DNA of 64,000 bases from an uncultured Caulobacteraceae bacterium. GTDB lineage: Bacteria > Pseudomonadota > Alphaproteobacteria > Caulobacterales > Caulobacteraceae. A program made the position numbers and the translations under genes. Positions 1-10,340 of this stretch are shown piece by piece; positions within the stretch are counted from its first letter, which is position 1; the number at the start of each line of letters is the position of its first letter. Below the pieces are notes generated by a model. That model saw only the letters and a list, made by a program, of their open reading frames with translations. It was not told where the DNA came from and did no database searches. The stretch is from positions 20,526 to 84,525 of the forward strand of contig CAIQJF010000028.1 in the NCBI GenBank assembly GCA_903872075.1. The letters run 5' to 3'.

Positions 1-1
1 C

Positions 2-1513
2 CTGGGCATCATGACGGTGTTCTGGGCCTTCGGGACGATCCGGTTCGCCGAGATCTTCCCGCAGGTCGCTTCGCACGTTCACGTGGCCTGGAGCTTCGCC
101 GGCCACGACTTCAAGCTGGTGGATCTGGCCTGCTGCCTGCTGTTCATCGGCGCCATGGGTAAGTCGGCGCAGTTCTTCCTGCACACCTGGTTGCCGGACG
201 CCATGGAAGGCCCGACCCCTGTCTCGGCGCTGATCCACGCCGCGACCATGGTGACCGCCGGCGTCTATATGGTCTGCCTGCTCTCGCCGCTGTTCGAATA
301 CGCGCCTGTGGCCAAGGAAGTCGTCACCATTGTCGGCGCGGTCACGGCTCTCTTCGCCGCCACCGTCGGCCTCGCCCAGAACGACATCAAGCGCGTGGTG
401 GCCTATTCGACCTGTTCGCAGCTCGGCTACATGTTCTTCGCCGCCGGCGTGGGGGCCTATCCGGCCGCCATGTTCCACCTGTTCACCCACGCCTTCTTCA
501 AGGCGCTGCTGTTCCTTGGGGCCGGGGCGGTGATCCACGCCGTTCACCATGAGCAGGACATGCGCAAGATGGGCGGGCTGTGGAAGGTTCTGCCGCTGAC
601 GTATGCGGTCATGCTGATCGGCACGATCTCCATCACCGGCGTCGGCCTGCCGGGCCTCGACCTGGGCTTCTCGGGCTTCTTTTCCAAGGATGCGATCATC
701 AACGCCGCCTATGTGGCCGGCCGCACCGACGGGATTTCGAATTTCGCCTTCATCGCCGGCCTGATCGCCGCCGGTCTGACCTCGTTCTACTCCTGGCGCC
801 TGATCTTCATGACCTTCCATGGCCGCGCCAAGTGGGACCATTCCCATGCGGCGGCGCATGACGATCATGTGCATGACGACGCCCACGCTCACGCGGCGGA
901 CGATCACGCCGCCCACGGCGACGACCACGGCCATGGCCATGGCGGCACGCCGCACGAGGCGCCATGGCCGATGCGCGGCCCGCTTCTGCTGCTCGCCTTG
1001 GGCGCGATCGCCGCCGGCGGCGTCTTTGCCGAGGTCTTTGTCGGACCGGAGCGGCTGGCGTTCTGGCGCGGCGCCATCTTTACCCTCGCGGGCAACCACA
1101 TCCTGGATTCCTTCGAGCATCTGCCGCCGGCCGTGGTCTGGGCGCCCCTGACCGTCACCGCGCTCGGCTTCGCCGTCGCCTGGTACGTCTACGTCCTGCG
1201 TGAGGGCATGGGCGCCCGGATCGCGGCGCGAAAGGGCATCCTGTGGTCGTTCCTCTACAACAAGTGGTACTTCGACGAACTCTATGACGTCATCTTCGTG
1301 CGCGGGGCCAAGATTCTGGGCGATCTGTTCTGGAAGGTCGGCGACAAGGCCCTGATCGACGGTCTCGGCCCTGACGGCGTCTCACAGGTTTCCATGGTGG
1401 TGGGCAAGGCCACGGCCCGGGCCCAGACCGGTTACGTCTACCACTACGCCTTCGTCATGCTGCTGGGGATTGCGGGTCTGCTGTCCTTCGCGCTCTGGGC
1501 TTTCACGCGATGA
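2..1513 (+). CDS. nuoL: NADH-quinone oxidoreductase subunit L, 5'-truncated by window
   Basis: This is the C-terminal 503 residues of the proton-pumping antiporter-like subunit NuoL of Complex I in the inner membrane. The frame is open to the window edge, so about 150-200 N-terminal residues are missing. Visible family signatures are [20 protein letters not shown] and [20 protein letters not shown], which carry the lysines and histidines of the proton channel, followed by many hydrophobic helices. A histidine/aspartate-rich loop (nt 839-958) lies between two membrane helices. The C-terminal part contains the long lateral helix region and ends with a membrane helix. The stop overlaps the nuoM start by 4 nt (ATGA), consistent with translational coupling in the nuo operon. 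Confidence 0.97.
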   Translation: MGIMTVFWAFGTIRFAEIFPQVASHVHVAWSFAGHDFKLVDLACCLLFIGAMGKSAQFFLHTWLPDAMEGPTPVSALIHAATMVTAGVYMVCLLSPLFEYAPVAKEVVTIVGAVTALFAATVGLAQNDIKRVVAYSTCSQLGYMFFAAGVGAYPAAMFHLFTHAFFKALLFLGAGAVIHAVHHEQDMRKMGGLWKVLPLTYAVMLIGTISITGVGLPGLDLGFSGFFSKDAIINAAYVAGRTDGISNFAFIAGLIAAGLTSFYSWRLIFMTFHGRAKWDHSHAAAHDDHVHDDAHAHAADDHAAHGDDHGHGHGGTPHEAPWPMRGPLLLLALGAIAAGGVFAEVFVGPERLAFWRGAIFTLAGNHILDSFEHLPPAVVWAPLTVTALGFAVAWYVYVLREGMGARIAARKGILWSFLYNKWYFDELYDVIFVRGAKILGDLFWKVGDKALIDGLGPDGVSQVSMVVGKATARAQTGYVYHYAFVMLLGIAGLLSFALWAFTR

Positions 1514-2997
1514 CCGGCATTCTCTCCCTCACCACCTTCGCGCCGCTGCTCGGCGTCGCGGCGATCCTGATGCTGCGCGTGTTCGGCAAGGGCGACGAGG
1601 CGCGCGCCTCGAACGCCGCCCGCTGGATCGCCCTGGCGACAACCCTGGCGACCCTGGCGTTGTCGGTTCTGATCGTGGCCTCATTCGACCGCGGTCAGAC
1701 AGGCTTCCAGTTTACCGAGGACTCGCCCTGGTTCTCAGGCCTGCACTATCACATGGGTGTGGACGGCATTTCGGTGCTTTTCGTCCTGCTGACGGCCTTC
1801 CTTATGCCGATCTGCATCGTCGCCAGCTGGAAGTCGATCGAGACCCGGGTGATCGAATATATGATCGCCTTCCTCGTTCTTGAGAGCCTGGTGATCGGCG
1901 TGTTCTGCGCCCTCGACCTGCTGGTTTTCTACATGTTCTTCGAGGGTCAGCTGATCCCGATGTTCCTGATCATCGGCATCTGGGGCGGCAAGAACCGGGT
2001 CTACGCGGCTTTCAAGTTCTTCCTCTACACCCTGCTCGGCTCGGTGCTGATGCTGGCGGCGATCCTCTATATGATCTCCGTCGCCCACACCTCCGACATC
2101 GTCGCCCTGACAAATTATCATTTCGAGGCGGGGACTCAGACCTGGCTCTGGCTGGCCTTCTTCGCCTCCTTCGCGGTGAAGATGCCCATGTGGCCGGTCC
2201 ACACCTGGCTTCCCGACGCCCACGTCGAAGCGCCCACGGCGGGCTCAGTCATCCTGGCCGGCATCCTGCTGAAGATGGGCGGCTACGGCTTCATGCGCTT
2301 CTCACTGCCTATGTTCCCGCTGGCCAGCGCGCAGTTCTCGCCGCTGATCTTCGCCCTGTCCGTGATCGCTATCGTCTACACCTCTCTGGTGGCCTTCCGT
2401 CAGACCGACATGAAGAAGCTGATCGCCTATTCTTCGGTCGCTCACATGGGCTTCGTCACCCTGGGTATCTTCTCCGGTAATCTGCAGGGAGAGCAGGGCG
2501 CCCTGTTCCAGATGCTGAGCCACGGCGTGATCTCCGGCGCGCTCTTCCTCTGCGTCGGCGTGGTCTATGACCGCATACATACCCGCGAGATCGCCTTCTA
2601 CGGCGGCGTTGTTAACCGCATGCCGATCTACGCCGCGGTGTTCATGCTGTTCACCATGGGCAACGTCGGCCTGCCGGGCACCAGCGGGTTTGTCGGGGAA
2701 ATCCTGACCCTGACCGGGACTTACGGCGCGTCGACCTGGCCGGCGATCATCGCCAGCTCCGGTGTGATCCTCTCGGCGGTCTACGCTCTGAGCCTCTATC
2801 GCCGCGTGGTCTTCGGCCAGCTGACCAATCCCGCCCTGGCGACCATCGCCGACATGGACAGCCGCGAGATCCTGATCTTCGTGCCGCTGATCATCGCCAC
2901 CCTTGTCCTGGGCTTCCAGCCCGGACTGGTCTTCCAGGTCACCAACGCCTCGACCGCCCACCTTGTCGACGCCTTCCGCGCGGCGACGGGAAGGTAG
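1510..2997 (+). CDS. nuoM: NADH-quinone oxidoreductase subunit M
   Basis: NuoM is the second antiporter-like membrane subunit of Complex I. The 495-residue product has the usual length and about 14 hydrophobic segments. It contains the conserved [20 protein letters not shown] motif with [10 protein letters not shown], and [19 protein letters not shown], the discontinuous helix region with the channel lysine. The start ATG overlaps the nuoL stop and the next gene nuoN starts 8 nt after its stop, so all three are one transcript. Nothing unusual was seen in it. Confidence 0.97.
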   Translation: MTGILSLTTFAPLLGVAAILMLRVFGKGDEARASNAARWIALATTLATLALSVLIVASFDRGQTGFQFTEDSPWFSGLHYHMGVDGISVLFVLLTAFLMPICIVASWKSIETRVIEYMIAFLVLESLVIGVFCALDLLVFYMFFEGQLIPMFLIIGIWGGKNRVYAAFKFFLYTLLGSVLMLAAILYMISVAHTSDIVALTNYHFEAGTQTWLWLAFFASFAVKMPMWPVHTWLPDAHVEAPTAGSVILAGILLKMGGYGFMRFSLPMFPLASAQFSPLIFALSVIAIVYTSLVAFRQTDMKKLIAYSSVAHMGFVTLGIFSGNLQGEQGALFQMLSHGVISGALFLCVGVVYDRIHTREIAFYGGVVNRMPIYAAVFMLFTMGNVGLPGTSGFVGEILTLTGTYGASTWPAIIASSGVILSAVYALSLYRRVVFGQLTNPALATIADMDSREILIFVPLIIATLVLGFQPGLVFQVTNASTAHLVDAFRAATGR

Positions 2998-3005
2998 GAC
3001 ACGCC

Positions 3006-4436
3006 ATGACATTCCAGAACGCGGCGGCCCTCGCGGGGCCCGAACTGATCCTGATCATCTCCGCTCTCAGCCTGCTGGTCTGGGGCGCTTTCCAGAAGTC
3101 CACCTCGGTGTTGTTCACGGTGGCGTCCATGGCGGCGCTCGTGGCCGCGGCCGTCGTCTCGGCCATGGGGCCCTTCGGCCGCGCCTTCTCCGGCGGACTG
3201 ATCGTCGACGCCGGGTCGGTGTTCGGCAAGGTGGTGATCTATCTTGCCAGCGCCGTGGCCATTCCTCTGGGCGAACGCTGGTTCGCCCGCCGAAACATGG
3301 CGCGTTTCGAATACCCCGTCCTGGTCATGCTGGCCGCCCTGGGCATGGGCATGATGGTGTCGGCCGGCGACCTGATCTCGCTCTATGTGTCCATCGAACT
3401 GCAGTCCCTGGCGCTCTACATCCTGGCCGCCTTCCACAAGGGCGATGAGAAATCCGCCGAAGCCGGCCTGAAGTACTTCGTGCTCGGCGCGCTTTCCTCC
3501 GGGATCCTGCTCTACGGCGCCTCGCTGATCTACGGCTTCGCCGGCTCGACCCGTTTCGAGGTCATCGCCGCGGCCATGACCCATGGCGCCGGTCTCGGCG
3601 CCCTGTTCGGCCTGGTGTTCGTGATCGCCGGCCTGGCGTTCAAGGTCTCCGCCGCCCCGTTCCACATGTGGACCCCGGACGTTTACGAGGGCGCGCCGAC
3701 CCCGGTCGTCGGCTTCTTCGCCGGCGCGCCGAAGCTGGCGGCCATGGTGCTGCTGGCCCGCATCCTCACCCAAAGCTTCGGCGGCGCCATCGATCAGTGG
3801 CGTCAGGTCCTGATCGTCATGGCCCTGATCTCGGTGGCCGTCGGCGCCTTCGCCGGTCTGGCCCAGAACAACCTCAAGCGGCTTTGGGCCTATTCCTCGA
3901 TCGCGGGGATCGGCTACGCCCTGATCGGCCTCGCGGCCGGCGGCCAGGCGGGCATTCAGTCGATGCTGGTCTATATGGTCCTCTACGTCATCGACGTGAC
4001 GGGCTTCTTCGCCTGCCTCGCGGCCCTGTCGCGGGATGGCAAGCCCATGGAGACCATGGCTGATTTCGCGGGCCTCGCCCGTGAGCGACCCGCCCTGGGC
4101 GTCGCCATGACCGTCTTCGCCCTCTCGGCCCTGGGTCTGCCGCCCATGAGCGGTCTGTGGGGCAAGTATTACGTGTTCAAGGCCGCCGCCGGCGCGGGTC
4201 TGATCCCAGTGGCCGCCATAGCCCTGGTCGGTAGCGTCGTGGCCGCCTTCTACTATCTGCGCCTCATCAAGGTGATGTGGCTGGATCCCAGCCCGGGCGC
4301 CACCGACGCCCCGCCGCTTGAAGCGACGGTCGTCACCTATGCGGCCGCCTTGTTCGCCTTCCCGGCGGTGCTGGGCGCCCTGATCGCGCTCGATCCTTTG
4401 GCCCAGACTGCCGCCGCGGCTCTGGCGCTCCGCTAA
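3006..4436 (+). CDS. nuoN: NADH-quinone oxidoreductase subunit N
   Basis: NuoN is the third antiporter-like subunit of Complex I, 476 residues and strongly hydrophobic. The family motif KVSAAPFHMWTPDVYEGAPT and the NNLKRLWAYSSIAGIGYALI segment are both present. It ends the nuo operon: the genes downstream are not Complex I genes, and a GC-rich inverted repeat follows at 4451-4487. Length and motifs are normal for an alphaproteobacterial NuoN. Confidence 0.97.
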   Translation: MTFQNAAALAGPELILIISALSLLVWGAFQKSTSVLFTVASMAALVAAAVVSAMGPFGRAFSGGLIVDAGSVFGKVVIYLASAVAIPLGERWFARRNMARFEYPVLVMLAALGMGMMVSAGDLISLYVSIELQSLALYILAAFHKGDEKSAEAGLKYFVLGALSSGILLYGASLIYGFAGSTRFEVIAAAMTHGAGLGALFGLVFVIAGLAFKVSAAPFHMWTPDVYEGAPTPVVGFFAGAPKLAAMVLLARILTQSFGGAIDQWRQVLIVMALISVAVGAFAGLAQNNLKRLWAYSSIAGIGYALIGLAAGGQAGIQSMLVYMVLYVIDVTGFFACLAALSRDGKPMETMADFAGLARERPALGVAMTVFALSALGLPPMSGLWGKYYVFKAAAGAGLIPVAAIALVGSVVAAFYYLRLIKVMWLDPSPGATDAPPLEATVVTYAAALFAFPAVLGALIALDPLAQTAAAALALR

Positions 4437-4450
4437 AACGCTGACGAAAC

Positions 4451-4487
4451 GTCGCGCGCCCGTTCCGCCCTGGCGGGCGCCGCGCGA
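4451..4487 (+). terminator. GC-rich hairpin after nuoN, possible terminator
   Basis: GTCGCGCGCCCG (4451-4462) pairs with CGGGCGCCGCGCGAC (4473-4487) with small mismatches. There is no T-tract, so it may only be a partial or Rho-assisted stop. It lies between nuoN and a gene beginning with TTG. Confidence 0.4.
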
Positions 4488-4550
4488 CTGAGCGTATCAC
4501 GAGACGCGTTACGCCTGGGTCCCGGGCTGTCCTGAAGGGAGTGCGCCGTC

Positions 4551-6323
4551 TTGGCTGAGGTCACCCGCCGCGTATTCGCGGGCCATATTCCCGCCGCCGC
4601 CGCGCTACTGGCGGCCGCGGCTCCGGCGGCGGCCCGCGCCGCGACCACCACCGCGACGTTCGAGTCGATCTACAAGACTGAATGGGCTTGGCGCGAGGCG
4701 CAGTTCCCGGACGACGAGGACCCGCGCAAGCCGATTCCCGCGACCTTGCCCGATGTCTCCGCGGCCGCCCAGGCTCGCCAGCTAGATTACTGGCGCGGGG
4801 TTCAGACCCGCCTCAAGTCCGTGGACCCCGCGAGTTTGTCCGCAACGGACAAGGTCAACTACACCGTCTACGTCGCCCAGATCGACGTGCTGGTGGCCTC
4901 GCAGGAATGGCGGGACTGGGAGAAGCCGCTCAACAGCGACAGCGCCTTCTGGAGCGATCTGACCGGGGTCTGCAGGCGCACGTTCCACACGGAGGCCGAC
5001 TACCGCAACTACATCGCCCGGCTGCGTTGTTACCCGCGGCACTTCGACGACCAGATCGCCAATATGCGCGCCGGCCTCGCCCGTGGGTTCACACCACCGA
5101 AAGTGACCTTGAAGGGGAGGGACCTGTCTGTGGCCTCCGTCGCCGAAGCCTCGGGTCCCGAGGCGACGGTCTATTTCAAACCGTTCACGTCCTTCCCCCC
5201 GGCGATCGCCCCGGACCTCGCCGACCGGCTTCGCGCCGAGGGCCGCGCGACGATCCTCGAGGCGGTCATACCGGCCCATCGCAAGCTGCTCGGCTTCCTC
5301 CGCGACGACTATATCCCGGGCGCGCGGGAGGCCCTCGGCGCCGCCGCGATGCCGCGCGGCGGCGAGTACTACCAGTCGAAGATTCTCGAGTTCACCACCC
5401 TCGACTGGACCCCCGAACGCATTCACGCCTACGGCCTCTCCGAGATGACTCACATCCGCGAGGAGATGGTTGGCGTCATGGCGGAGGTGAAGTTCGGCGG
5501 CGCGCTGGGCGGGTTTCTGGCCCATCTGCGGACAGACCCGCGGTTCTACGTCACGACCCCGCAGGCCCTGCTGGACCGCGCCGCCTGGATCGCCAAGAGC
5601 TTCGACGGCAAGGCCGGCGACTGGTTCGGCCGGCTGCCGCGCCGACGCTTCGCCATCGTGCCGGTGCCGGACGATATCGCCCCCTTCTATACCGCCGGTC
5701 GCGGCGGCTCGGGCGTCTATCTGGTCAACACCTACAACCTGCCGTCCCGGTCACTCTACGCCATGACCGCCCTGACCCTGCACGAGTCCGCCCCCGGCCA
5801 TGCCTTCCAGATGCCCCTGGCCGAGGAGAACACCGATCTCCCCGCCTTCCGGCGGGAGACCTATATTTCCGCCTTCGGCGAGGGCTGGGCGCTCTATTGC
5901 GAGCGGCTGGGCGTGGAGATGGGGATGTACGAGACCCCCTATGACCGCTTCGGCATGCTGAGCTATCAGGCCTGGCGCGCGGCGCGCTTGGTGGTCGACA
6001 CCGGCGTGCACACCATGGGCTGGACCCGTGAACAGGCGCTCGCCTATCTGGCCGAGAACACGGCGCTCTCCGAACATGAGATCGGCACCGAGGTCGACCG
6101 TTACATCGCCTGGCCGGGGCAGGCGCTCGCCTATTACCTCGGACAGATGACCATCCAGACCTGCCGCCGGAAGGCGGAAGGCGCGCTGGGGCCGCGCTTC
6201 GACATCCGCGCCTTCCACGACACCGTCCTGCAGATGGGTTCGGTGCCTATGCCGGTGCTCACCGCCCGTATCGACCGTTTCATCGCCGAAGGGGGCCCAT
6301 CGCCCTATCCGCACGATGGCTGA
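4551..6323 (+). CDS. DUF885 family protein (putative zinc peptidase-like), exported
   Basis: The 590-residue product belongs to the DUF885 family, bacterial proteins with a gluzincin-like metallopeptidase fold. The sequence shows HESAPGH at residues 411-417, the family's HExxPGH metal-site motif, and later an EGWALYCERL helix that usually supplies the third ligand. The N-terminus has a twin-arginine pair (TRRVF) followed by an Ala-rich hydrophobic stretch ending AAARA, which suggests export, perhaps by Tat. The start is a TTG at 4551, the only in-frame start that keeps this signal, with GAAGGGA upstream. Its last 8 nt overlap birA. I recall no DUF885 gene here in the Caulobacter order, so it may be an insertion into the block. 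The substrate is unknown. Confidence 0.85.
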   Translation: MAEVTRRVFAGHIPAAAALLAAAAPAAARAATTTATFESIYKTEWAWREAQFPDDEDPRKPIPATLPDVSAAAQARQLDYWRGVQTRLKSVDPASLSATDKVNYTVYVAQIDVLVASQEWRDWEKPLNSDSAFWSDLTGVCRRTFHTEADYRNYIARLRCYPRHFDDQIANMRAGLARGFTPPKVTLKGRDLSVASVAEASGPEATVYFKPFTSFPPAIAPDLADRLRAEGRATILEAVIPAHRKLLGFLRDDYIPGAREALGAAAMPRGGEYYQSKILEFTTLDWTPERIHAYGLSEMTHIREEMVGVMAEVKFGGALGGFLAHLRTDPRFYVTTPQALLDRAAWIAKSFDGKAGDWFGRLPRRRFAIVPVPDDIAPFYTAGRGGSGVYLVNTYNLPSRSLYAMTALTLHESAPGHAFQMPLAEENTDLPAFRRETYISAFGEGWALYCERLGVEMGMYETPYDRFGMLSYQAWRAARLVVDTGVHTMGWTREQALAYLAENTALSEHEIGTEVDRYIAWPGQALAYYLGQMTIQTCRRKAEGALGPRFDIRAFHDTVLQMGSVPMPVLTARIDRFIAEGGPSPYPHDG

Positions 6324-7044
6324 GCCCCGCATCATCCACTTCGAGCATATCGACTCCACCAACGCCGAGGCGCGTCGACTTGCGGAGGCGCACGAAGCGG
6401 GGCCCTTGTGGATCACCGCCGCCCAACAGCTCGCCGGACGGGGCCGTCGCGGCCGCTCCTGGGAGACGGGGGAGGGGAACCTCGCGGCCACCTATCTCTT
6501 CACCACGCCCCGCCCGCCGGCCGAGGCGGCGCAGGTGAGTTTCGTCGCGGCCCTCGCCGTGGCCGACCTCGCCGACGCCTATGTCGCTCCCGCACTCGTG
6601 AAGCTCAAATGGCCCAACGATCCCATGATCGCCGGGCGGAAGACGGCGGGCATTCTGGTCGAGTCTGGTTCACTGGGGCCGGACGGGCTTTGGCTGGCGG
6701 TGGGCTGCGGCATCAATCTCGCGCGGGCGCCCGCCGATTCCAACCGTCCCGTCACCGCCTTCGCCGACCACATGAACCGGCCGCCGCCATCCCTGCGCGA
6801 AGCCACGCTCAAGCTGGCCGCGGCGATGGAGCGCTGGCGCGGCCTATGGGAGCGGGAAGGTTTCGCCCCGATCGCCGCGGCCTGGACGGCCAGGGCCTTT
6901 GGTCTCGGCGAACCCTGCACCGCCAACCTGACGCAGGAAAGCGTGCGCGGGGTCGCGGAAGGTCTTGAGCCCGACGGCGCCCTGCGTTTGCGACTCGAAA
7001 ACGGGGCCATCCGCCGGATCACGGCCGGCGACGTGTTCTTCTAG
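6316..7044 (+). CDS. birA: biotin--[acetyl-CoA-carboxylase] ligase, monofunctional
   Basis: This enzyme activates biotin with ATP and transfers it to the lysine of the biotin carboxyl carrier protein. The 242-residue product has the biotin-binding loop GRGRRGRSW (residues 41-49), KWPND (98-102) and the catalytic-region lysine in KTAGILVES. It lacks the N-terminal HTH of E. coli BirA, so it should be a ligase only and not a repressor. It starts inside the end of the DUF885 gene (8-nt overlap). The short C-terminal domain is present. In this lineage it sits between the nuo genes and coaX. Confidence 0.95.
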   Translation: MAEPRIIHFEHIDSTNAEARRLAEAHEAGPLWITAAQQLAGRGRRGRSWETGEGNLAATYLFTTPRPPAEAAQVSFVAALAVADLADAYVAPALVKLKWPNDPMIAGRKTAGILVESGSLGPDGLWLAVGCGINLARAPADSNRPVTAFADHMNRPPPSLREATLKLAAAMERWRGLWEREGFAPIAAAWTARAFGLGEPCTANLTQESVRGVAEGLEPDGALRLRLENGAIRRITAGDVFF

Positions 7045-7110
7045 AGGGACGGCGCGGCCCCTGGCGTGTATAGCGCCGCCTTTCGGTTCAGACCCCGGCG
7101 CAGGATCCGC

Positions 7111-7890
7111 ATGCTACTGGCTGTCGAGCAAGGCAACACCAACACCCTTTTCGCCGTTCACGACGGCGAGTCGTGGATCGCACAGTGGCGCGCGGCGACG
7201 GAAGCCTCGCGCACGGCGGATGAATACGCTGTCTGGCTGCTGCAACTTCTGACCATGGCCTCACTGTCCCTGGCCGACCTCGACGCCTGCATCATCTCCA
7301 GCGTGGTGCCGCAATCGATCTTCAACCTGCGCAACCTCTCCCGGCGGTATCTGAACGTCGAGCCTCTGATCATCGGCGAGAACGTCGACCTGGGGATCGC
7401 CATCCGTATTCAGAAACCGTCCGAAGCCGGGGCTGACCGTCTGGTCAACGCCGTGGGCGCCCACACCACCTATCCCGGCGCCCTGCTGATCGTGGACTCC
7501 GGCACAGCGACGACTTTCGACGTGGTCGGTTCGGACGGCGCCTTCGAGGGCGGGGCGATCGCGCCCGGCATCAACCTCTCCATGCAGGCCCTGCACGAAG
7601 CCGCGGCGCGCCTGCCGCGGGTGGCGATCCAGAAGCCAGGGCACGTCATCGGCAAGGACACCGTGGAGGCCATGCAGGCCGGCGTGTTCTGGGGCTATGT
7701 CTCTCTGATCGAGGGCCTCATTACCCGCATCAAGGCCGAGTACCATGAACCCATGACGGTGATCGGCACCGGTGGGATCGCCTCACTGTTCCATGGGGCC
7801 ACCGAGGCCATCGATCACTTCGATCACGATCTGACCATTCTCGGCCTGCTCGAAATCTTCCGGCGCAATCGCCATGTACGAGGCCAATGA
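7111..7890 (+). CDS. coaX: type III pantothenate kinase
   Basis: CoaX phosphorylates pantothenate, the first step of coenzyme A synthesis, and belongs to the ASKHA superfamily. The 259-residue product starts at ATG 7111 with AGGA five bases upstream; an earlier in-frame GTG would only add a tail unlike the family. Motifs are EQGNTNTLF (phosphate loop, residues 6-14), [12 protein letters not shown] (107-118), [11 protein letters not shown] (129-139) and [15 protein letters not shown]. Position 6 is Glu, where many CoaX proteins have Asp; I believe this is usual in this lineage but cannot verify it here. Its stop overlaps the next gene by ATGA. Confidence 0.95.
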   Translation: MLLAVEQGNTNTLFAVHDGESWIAQWRAATEASRTADEYAVWLLQLLTMASLSLADLDACIISSVVPQSIFNLRNLSRRYLNVEPLIIGENVDLGIAIRIQKPSEAGADRLVNAVGAHTTYPGALLIVDSGTATTFDVVGSDGAFEGGAIAPGINLSMQALHEAAARLPRVAIQKPGHVIGKDTVEAMQAGVFWGYVSLIEGLITRIKAEYHEPMTVIGTGGIASLFHGATEAIDHFDHDLTILGLLEIFRRNRHVRGQ

Positions 7891-9575
7891 CCAAGACACA
7901 CGCACGCTCCGGCGACGAACTCGTTTTTCTGCCCCTGGGGGGCTCCAACGAGATCGGGATGAACTTCAATCTCTACGGCTACGGCCCGCCGCATGATCGC
8001 AAATGGATCGTCGTCGACCTGGGCGTGACCTTCGGCGATCAGACCACCCCGGGGGTCGAGATCATCCTGCCTGATCCGACCTACATCGAGGACTATGCCG
8101 ACGACATCCTGGGGATCGTGCTCACCCACGCCCATGAAGACCATATCGGCGCGGTGGCCTGGCTCTGGCCGCGCCTGAAGGCGCCGCTCTATGCGACCCC
8201 TTTCACCGCTTTCCTGCTGCGCGAAAAACTGCGCGAGAAGGGTTTGCTGGATCGCGCGAAGATCACCGAGATTCCGTTGAACGGGACCTTGACCCTTGGT
8301 CCGTTCGATCTGCAGCTCCTCACCCTGACCCATTCGATTCCCGAACCCAACGGCGTGGCGATCCGCACCCCTTTGGGCACGATCCTGCACACCGGCGACT
8401 GGAAGATCGATCCCGATCCCATCACCGGACCGGTGACGGACGAGGCGGCTATCCGCGCCCTTGGCGACGAGGGCGTGCTGGCCATGGTCTGCGACAGCAC
8501 CAATGTCTTCGTCGATGGCGAGGCCGGGTCGGAGGCGGATGTCCGCATCCAGATGAACGCCCTGATTTCCCAGCTGAAGGGCCGGGTGGCGGCGGCCTGT
8601 TTCGCGTCCAACGTGGCGCGCATGGACACCATCATCCGCGCCGCCGAGGACAACGGCCGGCGGGTCTGTCTGGTCGGCCGCTCCATGATCCGCATGGCCG
8701 CCGCCGCGCGGTCGGTAGGATTGCTGGAAGGCGTGGGGCCGTTCATTCCCGACACCGAGGCGCGGCACTATCCTGATTCAGGTATTCTCTATCTGTGCAC
8801 CGGCAGCCAGGGCGAGGTGAGGGCGGCCCTGTCGCGCGTCGCCGATGGGACCCACCCGCATGTGAAACTGGGCAAGGGCGATTCCTGCGTGTTTTCCTCG
8901 CGGATCATCCCGGGCAACGAGATCCCGATCCGCAACCTGCAGAACAAGCTCGCCGACCTCGGCGTGCGGCTTTACACCGAGCGCGATCACCCCGGCATCC
9001 ACGTCTCCGGCCACCCTTGCCGCGACGAACTCAAGCGCATGTACCAGTGGGCCCGGCCCCACATCGCCGTGCCGACCCACGGCGAGCGGCGCCATCTGCT
9101 GGAACACGCCGCCCTGGCCAAGGACCTTCAGGTCGCCCACGCCGTCGCCCCGCGCAACGGCGACATGGTGCGTCTCGCCCCCGGCGCGCCGGGGATCATC
9201 GACGAGGTTCCCGCCGGCCGCCTCTATGTGGACGCCGGAATGGTCACGGCCGAGAACGGCGACGCCCTGCGCGAGCGCCGTCATGCCGCCTTCAATGGCG
9301 TGCTGGCGGTGAGCGTCGCCCTGGACGGGCGCAGCAAGCTTGCCTCGGGGCCGCAGGTCCGCGCCCTGGGCCTGCCGGGCGATACCGACTACCCGCTCGA
9401 CGAGGCCATGGACGACCTCGCCATGGAGGCGAAGGACGCCCTCTTCCGTCTGTCGGCCGACGATCGGGAAGACGATCATCTGGTGGAGGCGGCCCTGTCG
9501 CGAGCCTTGAAGAAGGCGGCATTTCGCATTTGGAAGCGCCGTCCGGTGGTCGAGACCACCGTCCTGAGGCTATAA
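7887..9575 (+). CDS. rnj: ribonuclease J
   Basis: RNase J is a metallo-beta-lactamase/beta-CASP ribonuclease with 5'-3' exo- and endonuclease activity, used in RNA maturation and decay. The 562-residue product has the zinc motif THAHEDH (H81, H83, D85, H86), the beta-CASP region with [13 protein letters not shown], and [18 protein letters not shown] with PTHGERRHL, typical of RNase J. A C-terminal domain of about 110 residues follows. It overlaps coaX by 4 nt. The context (birA, coaX, mce) is the normal alphaproteobacterial one. Confidence 0.95.
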   Translation: MTKTHARSGDELVFLPLGGSNEIGMNFNLYGYGPPHDRKWIVVDLGVTFGDQTTPGVEIILPDPTYIEDYADDILGIVLTHAHEDHIGAVAWLWPRLKAPLYATPFTAFLLREKLREKGLLDRAKITEIPLNGTLTLGPFDLQLLTLTHSIPEPNGVAIRTPLGTILHTGDWKIDPDPITGPVTDEAAIRALGDEGVLAMVCDSTNVFVDGEAGSEADVRIQMNALISQLKGRVAAACFASNVARMDTIIRAAEDNGRRVCLVGRSMIRMAAAARSVGLLEGVGPFIPDTEARHYPDSGILYLCTGSQGEVRAALSRVADGTHPHVKLGKGDSCVFSSRIIPGNEIPIRNLQNKLADLGVRLYTERDHPGIHVSGHPCRDELKRMYQWARPHIAVPTHGERRHLLEHAALAKDLQVAHAVAPRNGDMVRLAPGAPGIIDEVPAGRLYVDAGMVTAENGDALRERRHAAFNGVLAVSVALDGRSKLASGPQVRALGLPGDTDYPLDEAMDDLAMEAKDALFRLSADDREDDHLVEAALSRALKKAAFRIWKRRPVVETTVLRL

Positions 9576-9615
9576 GCCTCGCTCACATTCGCGCGGGGGC
9601 GCAACGGAGACAGAT

Positions 9616-10041
9616 ATGATCGGAAAGCTGAACCACGTCGGCATCGCCACCCCGTCCATCGAGGAGTCGTGGAAACTCTATGTGGACGTGCTCGGCGCGA
9701 CCTCGGTGACGCCCAAGAAGGCGCTGCCGGAGCAGGGTGTTTGGGTGTCGTTCGTCGACCTGCCCAACGCCCAGATCGAGCTGATCGAACCCTATGGCGA
9801 AGCCTCGCCGATCCACGGTTTTCTGGCCAAGAATCCCAAGGGCGGCCAGCACCATGTCTGTTTCGAAGTGCCCGACATCGTGGCCGCGCGCGATGAGATG
9901 CGCGCCAAGGGCGCGACGGTCCTGGGCACAGGCGAACCGCGCATGGGCGCTCACGGCGTGCCGGTGATCTTCCTTCACCCCAAGGACATGGGCGGCGTGC
10001 TCATCGAACTGATGGCCGAACCCACGGCGGCAGCCCACTGA
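9616..10041 (+). CDS. mce: methylmalonyl-CoA epimerase
   Basis: This small VOC-superfamily enzyme interconverts (R)- and (S)-methylmalonyl-CoA in propionyl-CoA breakdown. The 141-residue product shows two VOC half-repeats. The first starts with KLNHVGIATPSIE, including the metal-ligand His; the second contains QHHVCFEVPDI. It ends with VPVIFLHPKDMGGVLIELM, whose final Glu is the usual metal ligand. The stop overlaps the start of the DUF1467 gene by one base. GGAGA lies a few bases before the ATG. Confidence 0.93.
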   Translation: MIGKLNHVGIATPSIEESWKLYVDVLGATSVTPKKALPEQGVWVSFVDLPNAQIELIEPYGEASPIHGFLAKNPKGGQHHVCFEVPDIVAARDEMRAKGATVLGTGEPRMGAHGVPVIFLHPKDMGGVLIELMAEPTAAAH

Positions 10042-10301
10042 TGGGTGTCGAGGAAGGCATCGCGATCTACCTGACGATCTGGTGGACCACACTGTTCGCG
10101 GTCCTTCCGCTCGGCGCGCGCAGCCATGCGGAGGAGGGGAAGGCCGTGCCCGGCGGCGGCGATCCCGCCTCGCCGGTCAATCCCAACCTAAAGCGCAAGT
10201 TCGTCACCACCACCTGGATCTCGGCGGTCCTGTTCGCGATCCTGTGGGCGGTGCTCCGCTTTAATCTGGTCACCCTGCCGAATATTCCTGGGTCGCACTG
10301 A
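10041..10301 (+). CDS. DUF1467 family membrane protein
   Basis: The 86-residue product belongs to the DUF1467 family found beside mce and proS in many alphaproteobacteria. It has one hydrophobic helix at residues 5-27, which contains TIWWTTLFAVLPLG, a cytoplasmic loop with GDPASPVNPNLKRKF, and a second helix around residues 55-75. The function is unknown. It is translationally coupled to mce, and proS begins 39 nt after its stop. Confidence 0.88.
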   Translation: MGVEEGIAIYLTIWWTTLFAVLPLGARSHAEEGKAVPGGGDPASPVNPNLKRKFVTTTWISAVLFAILWAVLRFNLVTLPNIPGSH

Positions 10302-10340
10302 CCCCGCCGTACCGCCTTTAAGTTCGAGGATCCTTCCGAC

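Noticed and set aside
2796..3773. Open frame opposite nuoM/nuoN
   Set aside because: It is an antisense shadow of Complex I genes, without motifs.
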